A DNA stretch of 64,000 nucleotides, from contig CAWBDS010000009.1 in NCBI GenBank assembly GCA_963787645.1, positions 310,001-374,000 on the forward strand, read 5' to 3'. Each line of letters opens with the position of its first letter. The first letter of the stretch is position 1. This stretch comes from Palsa-504 sp963787645 (GTDB taxonomy: Bacteria; Actinomycetota; Actinomycetes; Streptosporangiales; Streptosporangiaceae). Shown here one piece after another: positions 25,065 through 34,375 of this stretch. The position numbers and the translations under genes were made by a program. The notes beneath the pieces are model-generated. The model did not search any database. It was not told the origin of the DNA and saw only the letters and a program-made list of their open reading frames with translations.

Positions 25065-26224
25065 TGCGGCGGTGCTGGCCGGTTACGGTGCTCGCCGCGG
25101 GCCTGGTGATGCTGGTCGCGGGCTGCGGGACGCAGACCACGCCGCCGGCCGCCTCGGCCCTGCGAGTGCAGACCGCGCCGCTGTCGACCTCGCTGGTCAC
25201 CGCGCAGGGCACCTGGGCGGTGGCGGTCATGGGCGGGTCGGCGGCCTCGGAGAACAACTTCTGGCAGCTGTTCGTCCGGCCCGCGGGCGCGAGCCACTGG
25301 TCGCTGGTCACCCCGGAGGGCGTGGCCGACAACGGCGGGCTTGTCGCCACGGGCGCCGGCCCGTCGCTGCTGGTGGGCTTCCGGCCCAGCCAGAGCCTGG
25401 CCTTCTCGCCGCTGGCCAGCAGCGGCGATACCGGCCAGCACTGGACCCCCGGCCTGCTCGACGCCGACCTGGCTGACGTGCCAGACGCGATGGCGGTCGC
25501 CCCGTCGGGCCAGGCCCTGGCCCTGCTGGCGGACGGCGCCATCGAGACGGCGGACACCGCCGGGGCGGCCACCGCGGGAGGGTGGTCGCGGCTGACCACG
25601 CGATCCGCGCTGGTGGCGTCGACCCCGGGACGCGAGTGCGGGCTGGTGGCGGTGAACGCCGTTTCGTTCGGCCAAAATAATGTCCCGATGGCGGCGGGAA
25701 GCTGCGTGCGGCGGGGTGTGGCCGGGGTTTTCGCTGATACCGGAGGTGCCTGGCGGGCGGCCGGGCCGGTGCTGCCCGCGGGGTTCGGCCGGGATCAGGT
25801 GCAGGTGCTGGGGCTGGCGAGTACCGGCGGTGGGAGCGCGGCGCTGCTGCTGGCCGGGGGCGACCTGCTGGCGGCCTGGTCGGACGGGGCGAGTTGGACG
25901 GTCTCGGCGCCGCTGGCTGCCGGGGGCGTGAGCGCGTCGGGGTTCGGGCCGGACGGACCCGCCGCCGCAGGCGGCAAGGCCAGCAGCGTGTGGGTGCTGC
26001 TGGGCGGGGGCCGGGCGGAGACGATCGGCGCGCCGGGGGCGTCGTGGCGGGCGCTGCCGGCCGTGCCCGCAGGGACCGCAACGCTAGCGCCGGGGTCCGG
26101 GGCGTCGCCTTATGACGCGCTGGCGGTGGCGGGCTCGCGGCTGACGGTGTGGCGCCTGACCGCGGGCGCCTGGACTAAAGTGCAGGTCATCAACGTTCCG
26201 ATCACGTACGGCTCGTCGGGCTAG
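25064..26224 (+). CDS. Lipoprotein with beta-propeller/Asp-box-like repeats
   Basis: 386 residues. The GTG at 25064 overlaps the TAG of the SCO gene and has GAGGAG six bases before it. A type II signal peptide ends in LVAGC (Cys21). The mature part is rich in short strands with Gly/Trp turns, including a BNR/Asp-box-like SGDTGQHWT, suggesting a propeller. Located between an SCO chaperone and CtaG, it may help in oxidase assembly or copper handling on the outer face of the membrane; this is inference. No characterised relative recognised. Confidence 0.75.
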   Translation: MRRCWPVTVLAAGLVMLVAGCGTQTTPPAASALRVQTAPLSTSLVTAQGTWAVAVMGGSAASENNFWQLFVRPAGASHWSLVTPEGVADNGGLVATGAGPSLLVGFRPSQSLAFSPLASSGDTGQHWTPGLLDADLADVPDAMAVAPSGQALALLADGAIETADTAGAATAGGWSRLTTRSALVASTPGRECGLVAVNAVSFGQNNVPMAAGSCVRRGVAGVFADTGGAWRAAGPVLPAGFGRDQVQVLGLASTGGGSAALLLAGGDLLAAWSDGASWTVSAPLAAGGVSASGFGPDGPAAAGGKASSVWVLLGGGRAETIGAPGASWRALPAVPAGTATLAPGSGASPYDALAVAGSRLTVWRLTAGAWTKVQVINVPITYGSSG

Positions 26225-26231
26225 GACACAT

Positions 26232-27197
26232 ATGAGCTATCTGTCGCAGCACTGGTCGTTCGATCCGTTCCTGATCCTGGCCGTGGTGCTGGCCGCCTGG
26301 CACGAGACCGGGCTGTGGCGGCTGGCCCAGCGCTCCCGGCCGGAGCGGACCCGGGAGCGGCGGCTGCGCTCGCTGTGGTTCTACGCCGGGCTGGTAGTGC
26401 TGCTACTGGCCGTGGAATCGCCGGTGGACTACTGGGCCGACGACTACTTCATGGTGCACATGGTCCAGCACCTGCTGCTGATGTTCGCCGCGCCGTCGCT
26501 GATCGTGGCGGGCGCGCCATGGCAGCCGCTGCTGGCCGCGCTGCCCGGCCGGTCGGGGCGCAGCGTGACCCGCGGGGTGCTGGCGGGCGGCTGGTCCCGG
26601 CCGCTGCGCGCGGTGGGCGGGTTCTTCCTGCGCCCGTGGGTATCGGCCGGCCTGTTCAACGCGGTCATGGTGTTCTGGCATCTGCCCGGGCCGTTCGACG
26701 CGGCCGAGAACAACCAGGCCGTGCACATCTGGCTGATGCACGGGAGTTTCTTCGTCGCGGGGGTGCTGTTCTGGCTGCAGTTCATCCCGTCGCCGCCGTT
26801 CCGCAGGCGGATGCCGCTGGTGTCGCAGGCGGGCGCGCTGCTGGGCACCAACGTAATCATGATCGGCCTGGCCATGGCGCTGAGCATCTTCGTCACGCAC
26901 TCGGTGTATTCGGTCTACGACCACGTGCCCGGGGTCACCCTGCCGCCGTACGCCGACCAGCAGATCGGCGCGGCCATCTTGTGGGTGTGCGGCGACTTCT
27001 GGGCGCTGCCCACCATGATCGTCACCGTCCGGCGGCTGATCTCGGCCGACGGCAGTTTCGCCCTGGCGCTGGACAAGATGCTGAGCCGGGGCGCGTCCCG
27101 GTCGGTGCCGCGCGGCTGGGCGCAGCCGACGGTCGGCGCGGCCCTACGCGGGCCGGGGGCGGCTCAGCGGCCGTCGCCGCCCGACGGGGAGTCGTGA
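26232..27197 (+). CDS. ctaG: CtaG/Caa3-type cytochrome c oxidase assembly protein
   Basis: 321 residues with about seven membrane helices. The family's histidine-bearing segments are present: HMVQHLLLMFAAPSLIVAGAP, VFWHLPGPFDAAE, HIWLMHGSFFVAGVLFW. Members of this family (PF09678) assist CuA/caa3-type oxidase assembly. ATG 26232 lies 7 bp after the lipoprotein stop, ending the operon DUF929–VKOR–SCO–lipoprotein–CtaG. The last 34 bp overlap the convergent transporter gene. Confidence 0.9.
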   Translation: MSYLSQHWSFDPFLILAVVLAAWHETGLWRLAQRSRPERTRERRLRSLWFYAGLVVLLLAVESPVDYWADDYFMVHMVQHLLLMFAAPSLIVAGAPWQPLLAALPGRSGRSVTRGVLAGGWSRPLRAVGGFFLRPWVSAGLFNAVMVFWHLPGPFDAAENNQAVHIWLMHGSFFVAGVLFWLQFIPSPPFRRRMPLVSQAGALLGTNVIMIGLAMALSIFVTHSVYSVYDHVPGVTLPPYADQQIGAAILWVCGDFWALPTMIVTVRRLISADGSFALALDKMLSRGASRSVPRGWAQPTVGAALRGPGAAQRPSPPDGES

Positions 27198-28252
27198 ACC
27201 TGCCGGCGGTGGGCGGGCCGGGAGAACTTCCGCGCCGCCGGGCCGTTCCCGGGCGTCCCGTTCACCGGGGCGGCGGAGAACGCCGCCCCGTCGGCCGACC
27301 GGCGCCGGGACGAACGGCCGCGTTCCGGGGGCGGATGGTCAGCGGTCCGGGAGTCCAGGCCGTGTGACCCGGGCGTGATCACCCCGGTGATCTTGCGCAG
27401 GCCGCTGAACGCCGACGAGCGCGCCACCGCGATCACCCCGACGATCAGCGCGGCGATCCCGCCCGCCTCGATGGCCAGCTGCCCGGACGTGACCTGGACC
27501 CGGTCGCCGAATACGACGATGCCGAGCGCGATCCCGGCCAGCGGCTCCCCGGCCGCGATGGCGGGCAGCGAGGCGTGCAGCGGGGCCGCGCTGAACGCGT
27601 TTTGCATCAGCCAGATGCCCACGATGCCCGCGCCGATCAGGGCGTAGGCCGACCAGGTGCTGAACAGCACGGTCCAGGAGTTGAACTGCAGGCCGGTCAG
27701 GGTCTGCCGGGTCAGCGCGTCCTGGATGCCGAACACCAGGCCGGCGGCCACGCCGGTCAGGGTGGCCCGGACCTGCCCCTGGCGGCGGTGCCCGATCATC
27801 ACCGCCACCAACGCGATACCGGCGATGATCGCGGCCGCGTACCAGTGCGAGAACGAGCCGAAGTCCAGGCCGATGGGCGTGACCGACCGGGTGGACGACA
27901 GCAGGCCCACGCCCGCGATCAAGATGACCGCGCCGATCACCTCGGCGAACTTGACCGACTGGCGGGACAGCGGGACGGCCAGGACCAGGGCCCAGATCAG
28001 GTAGGTGGTCAGCAGCGGCTCGACCACGGTCAGCTCGAGATGGTCGATGGACCAGGCCACCAGCAGGTAACCGGCGATCATGCAGCCGATGCCCAGCAGC
28101 CACCGGGGCTTGCGCAGCAGGTCGGTCAGGATGCGCAGGCGCAGGAAGTGCGACGCGGGCTCCTGCTCGGCGGAATACTGCTGCAGGACGAATCCGACTC
28201 CGAGCAGCACGGCAGCCAGGAGGGTGGTCGCGTAGTCCACATCCAGGTCCAC
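27164..28252 (-). CDS. DMT-superfamily (NIPA/EamA-like) membrane protein
   Basis: 362 residues. Ten helices in residues about 5–285 (LLAAVLLGVGFVLQQYSA, LVAWSIDHLELTVVEPLLTTYL, VIGAVILIAGVGLL) followed by a polar Arg/Pro-rich tail of about 75 residues. The pattern fits the DMT transporters annotated as NIPA/EamA-like in actinomycetes; substrate unknown. The 3' end overlaps ctaG by 34 bp in convergent orientation, inside this polar tail. Confidence 0.82.
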   Translation of the reverse strand: MDLDVDYATTLLAAVLLGVGFVLQQYSAEQEPASHFLRLRILTDLLRKPRWLLGIGCMIAGYLLVAWSIDHLELTVVEPLLTTYLIWALVLAVPLSRQSVKFAEVIGAVILIAGVGLLSSTRSVTPIGLDFGSFSHWYAAAIIAGIALVAVMIGHRRQGQVRATLTGVAAGLVFGIQDALTRQTLTGLQFNSWTVLFSTWSAYALIGAGIVGIWLMQNAFSAAPLHASLPAIAAGEPLAGIALGIVVFGDRVQVTSGQLAIEAGGIAALIVGVIAVARSSAFSGLRKITGVITPGSHGLDSRTADHPPPERGRSSRRRSADGAAFSAAPVNGTPGNGPAARKFSRPAHRRQVHDSPSGGDGR

Positions 28253-28569
28253 AGTGCTCTGTCTTCGGCTCTGTCTGTTGCGGTGTCTTCGGGTCTGGCG
28301 CTAGAGCGGTTATTAAACACAACGTGCGCTGCTCGCGGCTAGTTTCTGCTCGACCGCGCGACCCTGGGCGTGGCAACGTTTTGATCGTACGCTAGCCGTC
28401 TTCCCTACTACTGCCGCCGCGCCGCCGGGTTGAACATCGTAGGGGCGCCGCCGGAATGATTGGGATCAATCCGTTACCGCCGGGATGCGCGTTCTCGTGC
28501 TTAGCGGGTAGGGCCAGGCCAGCCGCACGATCATGAGCTGGTCGGCGGCCTGATTTGGCATGGGAGAGG
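28253..28569. other. Intergenic region without recognised gene
   Basis: 317 bp between divergent genes. No conserved frame, RNA gene or clear operator was found; GGGAGAG at 28562–28568 is the ribosome site candidate of the next gene. Confidence 0.6.
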
Positions 28570-29343
28570 GTGCTGACGTTGGGGGACCGTAAGAGGGCTT
28601 CGGGAAAACGGGCCGTCGGCACCCGCGAGCACATCATCGCGTACCTGGCCGAGCACACCGAGCTCTTCGATCCGGGCGGCATGGCCAGCACGCGGCTGGC
28701 GGGCGCGGTCAGCTACCCTGGCTCCAGCGTGGCGTTCGCGCAGCTCCTGTCGGGGATGGAGCGATCCGGGCTGATCGAGCGCGAGGTGCGCGGCAGGCGG
28801 ACCTACCGGATCAGGCTGGGCCCGGCCGGGATGGCCGGCCGGTCCGCGGATCAGGCCGCGGATCAGGCCGCGGATCAGGCCGCGGATCAGGCGGAGCGCG
28901 ATGGCGGGGCGTCGGGGGTGCGGGGGCTGGCCGGGATGCTGGGCCCGGATCCGGGCGCTTCGGCGGGCGGGTTCGACTACGACGAGCTGGCGCGACGGCT
29001 GCTGGCCCAGGTGGTCCGGCGGCTGGCGGGTCCCGGGCCGGCGCGGGCCGGCGCCGTGGCTGGCTCGGATGCTCCGGATCTAGCCGTGCTGCGGGAGACG
29101 GTGGCGGCCCTGGAGTACGAGCTGGCCGACGCGTGGGCCAAGCACGGCAGGCTGGCCGAGGAGAACGTGAGGCTGCGCGAGCATCTCGGGGCCGCGGAGC
29201 AGTCGCTGGCCCTGGCCCGGGAGAGCCTGCGCCGGCTGCCGGTGGCCGCCGACCTAGATCAGGACGAGGTACTGCTGCTGCAGCGGCTGCTGGCCGACGA
29301 CACGGTGGGCTGGGCGGCGGCGCCCCGGTCGCTGCGCACCTAG
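28570..29343 (+). CDS. Winged-helix plus coiled-coil protein of unknown function
   Basis: About 257 residues. Residues about 15–85 look like a winged helix (GTREHIIAYLAEHTELFD, LAGAVSYPGSSVAFAQLLSG, GLIEREVRGRRTYRIRLG). Then comes a tandem DQAA array, a Gly/Ala linker, and a coiled coil (about 175–225: LRETVAALEYELADAWAKHG, LAEENVRLREHLGAAEQSL). A DNA-binding protein that oligomerises through the coiled coil is plausible. Start uncertain: GTG 28570, TTG 28579 (best spaced from GGGAGAG) or TTG 28555. Confidence 0.7.
   Translation: MLTLGDRKRASGKRAVGTREHIIAYLAEHTELFDPGGMASTRLAGAVSYPGSSVAFAQLLSGMERSGLIEREVRGRRTYRIRLGPAGMAGRSADQAADQAADQAADQAERDGGASGVRGLAGMLGPDPGASAGGFDYDELARRLLAQVVRRLAGPGPARAGAVAGSDAPDLAVLRETVAALEYELADAWAKHGRLAEENVRLREHLGAAEQSLALARESLRRLPVAADLDQDEVLLLQRLLADDTVGWAAAPRSLRT
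28849..28896 (+). repeat. 12-bp in-frame tandem repeat (DQAA)
   Basis: Three identical units GATCAGGCCGCG (28849–28884) and a fourth divergent one to 28896 lie between the winged helix and the linker. Confidence 0.95.
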
Positions 29344-29353
29344 AGCAGCGCGG

Positions 29354-30214
29354 CTAAGGGATGGTCAGGCCGGGGTAGACGCGGGTCGCGTGACCGGCCA
29401 GAACGCCGGCCAGAGTGTCGTCGGGCAGGCCGAGCGCGGCGATGGCGCGGGCGTTGCGGGCCACGCCGGGGACGCCGGGCCAGTCGGTCGCGAAGATCCA
29501 CTTGGCGGCCAGCGCGGCCAGGTCGAAGCCGGCGTAATAGTCCGGCAGCCGCTTGGGCGGCAGCCCGGCCAGGTCGATCCAGACGTTGTCGCGGGCCAGC
29601 GCCATCCGGGCGGCCTGGTCGTACCAGTGGCCGCGGCCGCCGTGGGCCAGCACGAACGGGATGCCGGGGTAGGTGGCGGCGATCGGGTCCATCAGCTTCG
29701 GGTCCCCCGCATCGGCCTGCGAACCGGGGAAGATGCTCGGCCCGGTGTGCACGATGACCGGCACGCCGCGCGCGGCGCACAGGTCGTAGACCGGGTACAT
29801 GTCGTCGCGGTCGACCCGGAAGCCGCCGTGCACCGGGTGCACCTTCACCGCGACGGCCCCGAGGTCCAGCTGGCGTTCGGCTTCGGCGACGGGCGGGGTG
29901 TGCAGTAGCGGGTTGACGTTGGCGACCAGGCGGTACCGGTCCGGATGGTGGGCGATGAGCGGGAGCAGGTCCTCGACGGGCTGGATGCCGGTGGCCCGCG
30001 GGCTGTACTCGGCGAACAGCAGCGCGGCGTCCACGCCCTCGGCGTCGAGCAGGGCGTCCAGCCGGGCCGGGTCCGGGTCGCCGGCCTGGTCGAACACCGA
30101 CTGCCAGCCCGAGTCCCGGCCGTAGTCGACGGCCCACTGCATCCAGGAGGGCGACACGGTGCTCAGCCGGGGCACGTGCATGTGGGCGTCCACCACCGGC
30201 AGGCCGTCGATCAT
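29354..30214 (-). CDS. Amidohydrolase-2 family metal-dependent hydrolase
   Basis: 286 residues, TIM-barrel. N-terminal HxH in VVDAHMHVPRL, metal/active-site His in VKVHPVHGGF, VPVIVHTGPS and VLAHGGRGHW, catalytic Asp in FATDWPGVPGV. The family includes decarboxylases and lactonases; the substrate is not assignable. It is the last gene of a run with a gamma-carbonic-anhydrase-like protein 7 bp upstream and a type B esterase before that. Confidence 0.88.
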   Translation of the reverse strand: MIDGLPVVDAHMHVPRLSTVSPSWMQWAVDYGRDSGWQSVFDQAGDPDPARLDALLDAEGVDAALLFAEYSPRATGIQPVEDLLPLIAHHPDRYRLVANVNPLLHTPPVAEAERQLDLGAVAVKVHPVHGGFRVDRDDMYPVYDLCAARGVPVIVHTGPSIFPGSQADAGDPKLMDPIAATYPGIPFVLAHGGRGHWYDQAARMALARDNVWIDLAGLPPKRLPDYYAGFDLAALAAKWIFATDWPGVPGVARNARAIAALGLPDDTLAGVLAGHATRVYPGLTIP

Positions 30215-30221
30215 GGCAGGC

Positions 30222-30743
30222 TCAGCGGTCCAGGCGCCGCAGTTCGGCGCGGTACCGGCGGCCGGACTCGATATAGGTCTGGACCGCTTGCGCTACCCAG
30301 TCGCCGGGCACCTCGGTCCTTTTGATCATGGCCGGGACGCCGGCGGCCAGCGCCCGGGGCGGGACTTCGAAGCCTTCGGGGACGAGCGCGGCGGCGGCCA
30401 CGATCGCGCCGGTGCCGACCCGGGCCCGGTTCAAGGTGATCGACCCGGAGCCGATCAGGCACCGGTCGGCGACGACGCAGCCCTCCAGGTGCGCGTTGTG
30501 CCCGACCACGCACTCGGCGCCGATCAGCGTCGGCCAGTCGTGCGTGCAGTGCACGACGGTACCGTCCTGCACCGAGGTCCGCGCGCCGATCTCGATCCGG
30601 CCGTGGTCGCCGCGCAGCACCGCGCCGGGCCACACCGAGGCCTCCGGGCCGATCTTGACCCGGCCGATGACCACGGCGTCGGGATGGACGAACGCGGCCT
30701 CGTCGATGTCAGGCTCGACGTCACCCAGCGCGTAGATCGGCAC
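30222..30743 (-). CDS. Gamma-carbonic-anhydrase-like hexapeptide-repeat protein
   Basis: 173 residues from GTG 30743. A left-handed beta-helix of hexapeptide turns (VVIGRVKIGPEASVWPGAVL, IEIGARTSVQDGTVVHC) with the metal histidines of the gamma-CA/PaaY group in VVHCTHDW and VVGHNAHLEGC, then a C-terminal helix. Possibly a zinc-dependent hydratase or thioesterase-like enzyme; activity unproven in most members. 9 bp after the esterase gene. Confidence 0.88.
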   Translation of the reverse strand: MPIYALGDVEPDIDEAAFVHPDAVVIGRVKIGPEASVWPGAVLRGDHGRIEIGARTSVQDGTVVHCTHDWPTLIGAECVVGHNAHLEGCVVADRCLIGSGSITLNRARVGTGAIVAAAALVPEGFEVPPRALAAGVPAMIKRTEVPGDWVAQAVQTYIESGRRYRAELRRLDR

Positions 30744-30752
30744 CGGAAAACC

Positions 30753-32273
30753 CTACCGTGCGGTCTCGGTTTCCAGGTCGAGGACATCGAAGCGGTGCTG
30801 ATCCCACAGGTGCAGCGACGCCTTCTCCGGGTAGCTGGCCACGCCCGGCGGGTCGTCGAAGACGCGGGTCAGCCTGCTGCCCGGCGAGTAGCGCGGCCAG
30901 CCGGGGTCGCCGTCGGCGGCGAACGCGGCCCACTGCGCCCGCATCAGGTCGCCGAGGGCCACGGCCGCGGCGGGCGGTTCGGGCCCGAACAGCTGCCGGC
31001 CCAGGGCCTGGTAGGCGCCGAACACCAGCGGCACGTCGATCGCGTGGCAGGAACCCAGGTTATTGGCCGCGGCCGCGTACCGGATCTCGTACAGGAAGGT
31101 CCGGCCGCCGGAGGCGGCGTGTCCCTGAGCCAGGTGCAAGGTGGGCATCCGGAACAGCCAGTCGGTGTGGACCAGCTCGAACAGCGTCTCCGGGTCCGCG
31201 TCCGGGTAGGCGGCACGGTAGGACGCCTCGGCACCGGCGGGCGTGCGGGGGCCGAGCGCACTTAGGGCACCGGCCGCCAGCTCGGCGGTCACCTGGTCCT
31301 GGAGTCCGTAGACCTGCATGAACAGGCGGTATTCGTCGCGGGTGTGCCCGGTGATCAGGTCGACGTGGCGGGCCGCTCCGGCGGCCACCGCGCGCCACGG
31401 CGCGGCGGGCAGCACCTCGCCGTCGACCACCGGGGAGAACGGCGTGGGGGTGTAGGCGACCGGCCCCCAGCGGCCGAAGTGATCGCCCGGGCGCACCGCG
31501 TCGGCGGCGGCGCTCAGCCGGACCGGGTCAGCGGCCCGGAACGCCTCAGCGGTGGCGGGCAGCCCGGCCGCCGCGGCGATCGCGGCGGTGATGTCGGCGG
31601 CCAGCGCGGGCGAGAAGAACGTGCCGGGGACGCTCTGCGCGATGGCCCGCCGGAACAGCCCGGCCGCGTCCGGCATGACCAGCAGCGCGGCGATCGCGCC
31701 GGCCCCGGCCGACTCGCCGAATACGGTCACCCGGCCCGGGTCACCGCCGAACGCGGCGACGTTCTCCTGGACCCAGCGCAGCGCCGCGACCTGGTCCAGC
31801 AGCCCGCGGTTAGCGGGCACGCCGGGCAGCTGGGCGTAGCCCTCCACGCCCACGCGGTGGTTGAACGTGACTACGACGACGTTCTGTTGCGCGATGCGCG
31901 TGCCGTCGTAGCCGGGCAGGTTGGACGAGCCGGCCCGGTACGCGCCGCCGTAGATCCACACCATGACCGGCAGCCCGGCCGCGCCGGGGTCCGGCGTGAA
32001 CACGTTGACGGTCAGCCAGTCGTCCGGGTCGGCGCCCGGCGGACCGGGCGGGGCCGGCGTCACCGCGTAGGCGGACTGCGGCGGCGGCGGCCCGAACTCC
32101 GTGGCGTCCCGGGTGCCGTCCCAGGGCCGCGCCGGGCGTGGCGCCGCGAACCGCAGCTCGCCGACCGGCGGCTGAGCGAACGGGATGCCCAGGAAGACGG
32201 CCATGCCTGCGGCGTCACGGCGGCCGCGGACCAGGCCGCTGGCGGTCCGGACGACGGGCTCGGTTTCGTGCAT
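30753..32273 (-). CDS. Type B carboxylesterase
   Basis: 506 residues, alpha/beta hydrolase of the carboxylesterase/lipase class. Oxyanion motif VMVWIYGGAYRAGSS, nucleophile Ser in VTVFGESAGAGAIA, catalytic His near SCHAIDVPLVFGAY. No signal peptide, so probably cytoplasmic. First gene of the three-gene minus-strand operon; the group suggests hydrolytic breakdown of an ester followed by further hydrolysis, but the compound is unknown. Confidence 0.92.
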   Translation of the reverse strand: MHETEPVVRTASGLVRGRRDAAGMAVFLGIPFAQPPVGELRFAAPRPARPWDGTRDATEFGPPPPQSAYAVTPAPPGPPGADPDDWLTVNVFTPDPGAAGLPVMVWIYGGAYRAGSSNLPGYDGTRIAQQNVVVVTFNHRVGVEGYAQLPGVPANRGLLDQVAALRWVQENVAAFGGDPGRVTVFGESAGAGAIAALLVMPDAAGLFRRAIAQSVPGTFFSPALAADITAAIAAAAGLPATAEAFRAADPVRLSAAADAVRPGDHFGRWGPVAYTPTPFSPVVDGEVLPAAPWRAVAAGAARHVDLITGHTRDEYRLFMQVYGLQDQVTAELAAGALSALGPRTPAGAEASYRAAYPDADPETLFELVHTDWLFRMPTLHLAQGHAASGGRTFLYEIRYAAAANNLGSCHAIDVPLVFGAYQALGRQLFGPEPPAAAVALGDLMRAQWAAFAADGDPGWPRYSPGSRLTRVFDDPPGVASYPEKASLHLWDQHRFDVLDLETETAR

Positions 32274-32451
32274 GTACGCACCTCTTGTTCCATGCGAGCA
32301 TCGAGCCGGGCCGGACCTTTTACCCTTATGGACCCGTATCGCCTTGGGTGACGTTACGCCACCGGGTCACGTGGCCGGTCGGGGCGCGCCGGGCTAGCTC
32401 GCGACCGCGGACAGGGGTTTCCGGCCGCGGTCCGGCATTAGAGTCGGGCGC

Positions 32452-33063
32452 ATGCCTGAGCTCACCGCGTTCGAGGGCGATCTGGAGCCGGACGAGGATT
32501 ACGAGGGCGTGCGCTTCGCCGACGCCACGTTCGAGGAAGCGGCCGCGGGCGGCTGTCACTTCCTGGGCTGTGCGTTCGCCGGAGTGTCGTTCGACGGCGG
32601 CCGGCTCGGCAAGAGCCGGTTCACCGCCGTGACCCTGCGCGAGGTCCGGATCGTGGCCACCGACCTGGCCGAGACCGGCTGGCAGGATGCGTCCTGACCG
32701 GCTGCGTGCTGGCCGGGGTGCAGGCGTTCTCGGCTGGGCTGCGCCGGGTCACATTCCGTGACGCCAAGCTCGACTCGGTGAACTTTCGCGGTGCTCGATT
32801 CACCGACGTGGCCTTCGAGGACTGCGTGCTGCGGGACGTGGACTTCGGCAGCGCCACCCTGCTGCGGGTCAGCTTCGCCGGGTGCACCCTGACCGGCGCG
32901 GACTTCACGAAGGTTTCGTGCACGGAGGTGGACCTGCGCGGCGCTTCGCTGGGCATCACGGCCGGCTTCGACGCGCTGGCGCGGCGCGACCATCGACAGC
33001 GTCCAGCTCGTGTCACTGGCCCCGTACCTAGCCCGCCACCTTGGCATCACCGTGGCGGACTGA
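32452..33063 (+). pseudogene. Pentapeptide-repeat protein gene with two compensating frame breaks
   Basis: Read across breaks, the product is about 203 residues of A(D/N)LxX repeats (VRFADATFEEAAAGGCHFL, LDSVNFRGARFTDVAFEDCV, CTLTGADFTKVSCTEVDLRG) ending in ATIDSVQLVSLAPYLARHLG. The frame breaks near 32693 (one base missing; TGA follows) and near 32978 (one base extra), after which the original frame resumes to the TGA at 33061. As written the protein stops after 81 residues. Such proteins form a DNA-mimicking beta-helix; specific role unknown. Decay or consensus error. Confidence 0.8.
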
Positions 33064-33066
33064 CGG

Positions 33067-34375
33067 TCAGCAGCTGATCGCCTGCACGGCGTGGGCGAAG
33101 GCCTCGCTGCGGTCGCGGTAGTCGCGGAAGTGCCCGAAGCTCGGCGCGGCCGGGGACAGCAGCACCACCCCGTCCGGCCGGGACCACCGGAAGCCGGCCG
33201 CGACGGCCTCGTCCAGGCCGGGGCAGTCGGTCACGTGCGCGTCCGGGTCGCGGCCCGCTCGATCTCGGCGCGGATGCGGGGGCCGTTGTCCGGCAGGGTC
33301 AGCACCAGGGTCGGCCGGTCGCGCTCGGCCAGGCCCGCGGCCAGCGGCGCGTAGTCGATGCCGCGGTCGTGGCCGCCCACGATCAGCGCGATCCGCCGGC
33401 CGGGGAACGCGTCCAGCGCGGCCAGGGTGGGCAGCACGTTGGTGGACAGGCTGTCGTCGACGAACGGTGACCCCGTCGACGGTGGCGATCGGGGTCAGCC
33501 GGCTGGGCAGCCGTTGGTAGCCGGGCGCCGCCGCGCGCAGCGCTTGCTCGTCGAGGGCCCCGGGCACGCCGAGGGCGGCCAGGCAGCGGCGGGCGATCAG
33601 CGCGTTGCGCCGGTTGTGCCGGCCGAGCAGGCCGAGGGGCGCCATCCAGTCCGCGTCCGGGTCGTCGTGCTCGCTGACCCACTCCACCCGGGGCCCGAGC
33701 AGCGTTTCGTGCTTCCTGAGCAGGTCGCTGTCGCCGTTGGCCACGGTTAGTTCGGCTCCGGGCTGGGTGCATAGCGACAGCTTGTCCCGGTAGTACTGCT
33801 CCACTCCCCCGTGCCAGTCCAGGTGGTCGGGGTGCAGCGAGGTCACCGCGGTCACCGGGGGCGTGCAGGGCAGGTCGGTGGCCTGGTAGCTGGACACCTC
33901 GATGATCCAGTAGTCCTGGTCGGCTGGTCTCGGCCGGGTCGTAGGGCACGACGCCGATGTTGCCGCCGACCAGGCAGCGATAGCCCAGCCCGATGAGCAG
34001 GTGCCCGGTGAGGGACGCGGTGGTGCTCTTGCCCTTGGTGCCGGTCACGCACAGCACCTGGCGCAGGTCCTGCTCGGCGAGCCACAGGCCCAGACCGCCG
34101 ACACCGGGATGCCCCGCGCGGTCAGCTGGGCCACCTCGGGCCGGTACCGGCTCAGGCCCGGGGTCTTGACCACCACGTCACAGCCTTCCAGAGCGGCCAG
34201 GCCGCCGTCCGCGGTGGCTAGCACGCCTGGCTCGCTCGGGGCGGTCATCGACCAGGACGGGCTCGACTTCTATGGCCCGCAGCTTGCGCAGGTTGGCGTG
34301 CCCTTCGCGGCCCAGGCCCCAGACGCCGACCCGGGCGCCGGGCAGGTCGGACCAGGAGAGCTTCGAGCGGGTCAT
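33067..34375 (-). pseudogene. murD2: MurD2-type UDP-MurNAc-L-Ala–L-Glu ligase gene with about five frame breaks
   Basis: All parts of a MurD-family ligase are present in order but in changing frames: N-terminal VGVWGLGREGHANLRKL, CDVVVKTPGLSRYRPEVAQL, ATP site VTGTKGKSTTASLTGHLLIG, then YWIIEVSSYQATDL, TSLHPDHLDWHGGVEQYYRD, RHNRRNALIA, VDDSLSTNVLPTLAALDAFP and the C-terminal SPAAPSFGHFRDYRDRSEAF. Breaks lie near 34240, 34098, 33928, 33468 and 33250. Overlaps the murL end by ATGA. In Xanthomonas MurD2 adds L-Glu, later epimerised by MurL. Sequence between breaks is well conserved, so the damage is recent or technical. Confidence 0.82.
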
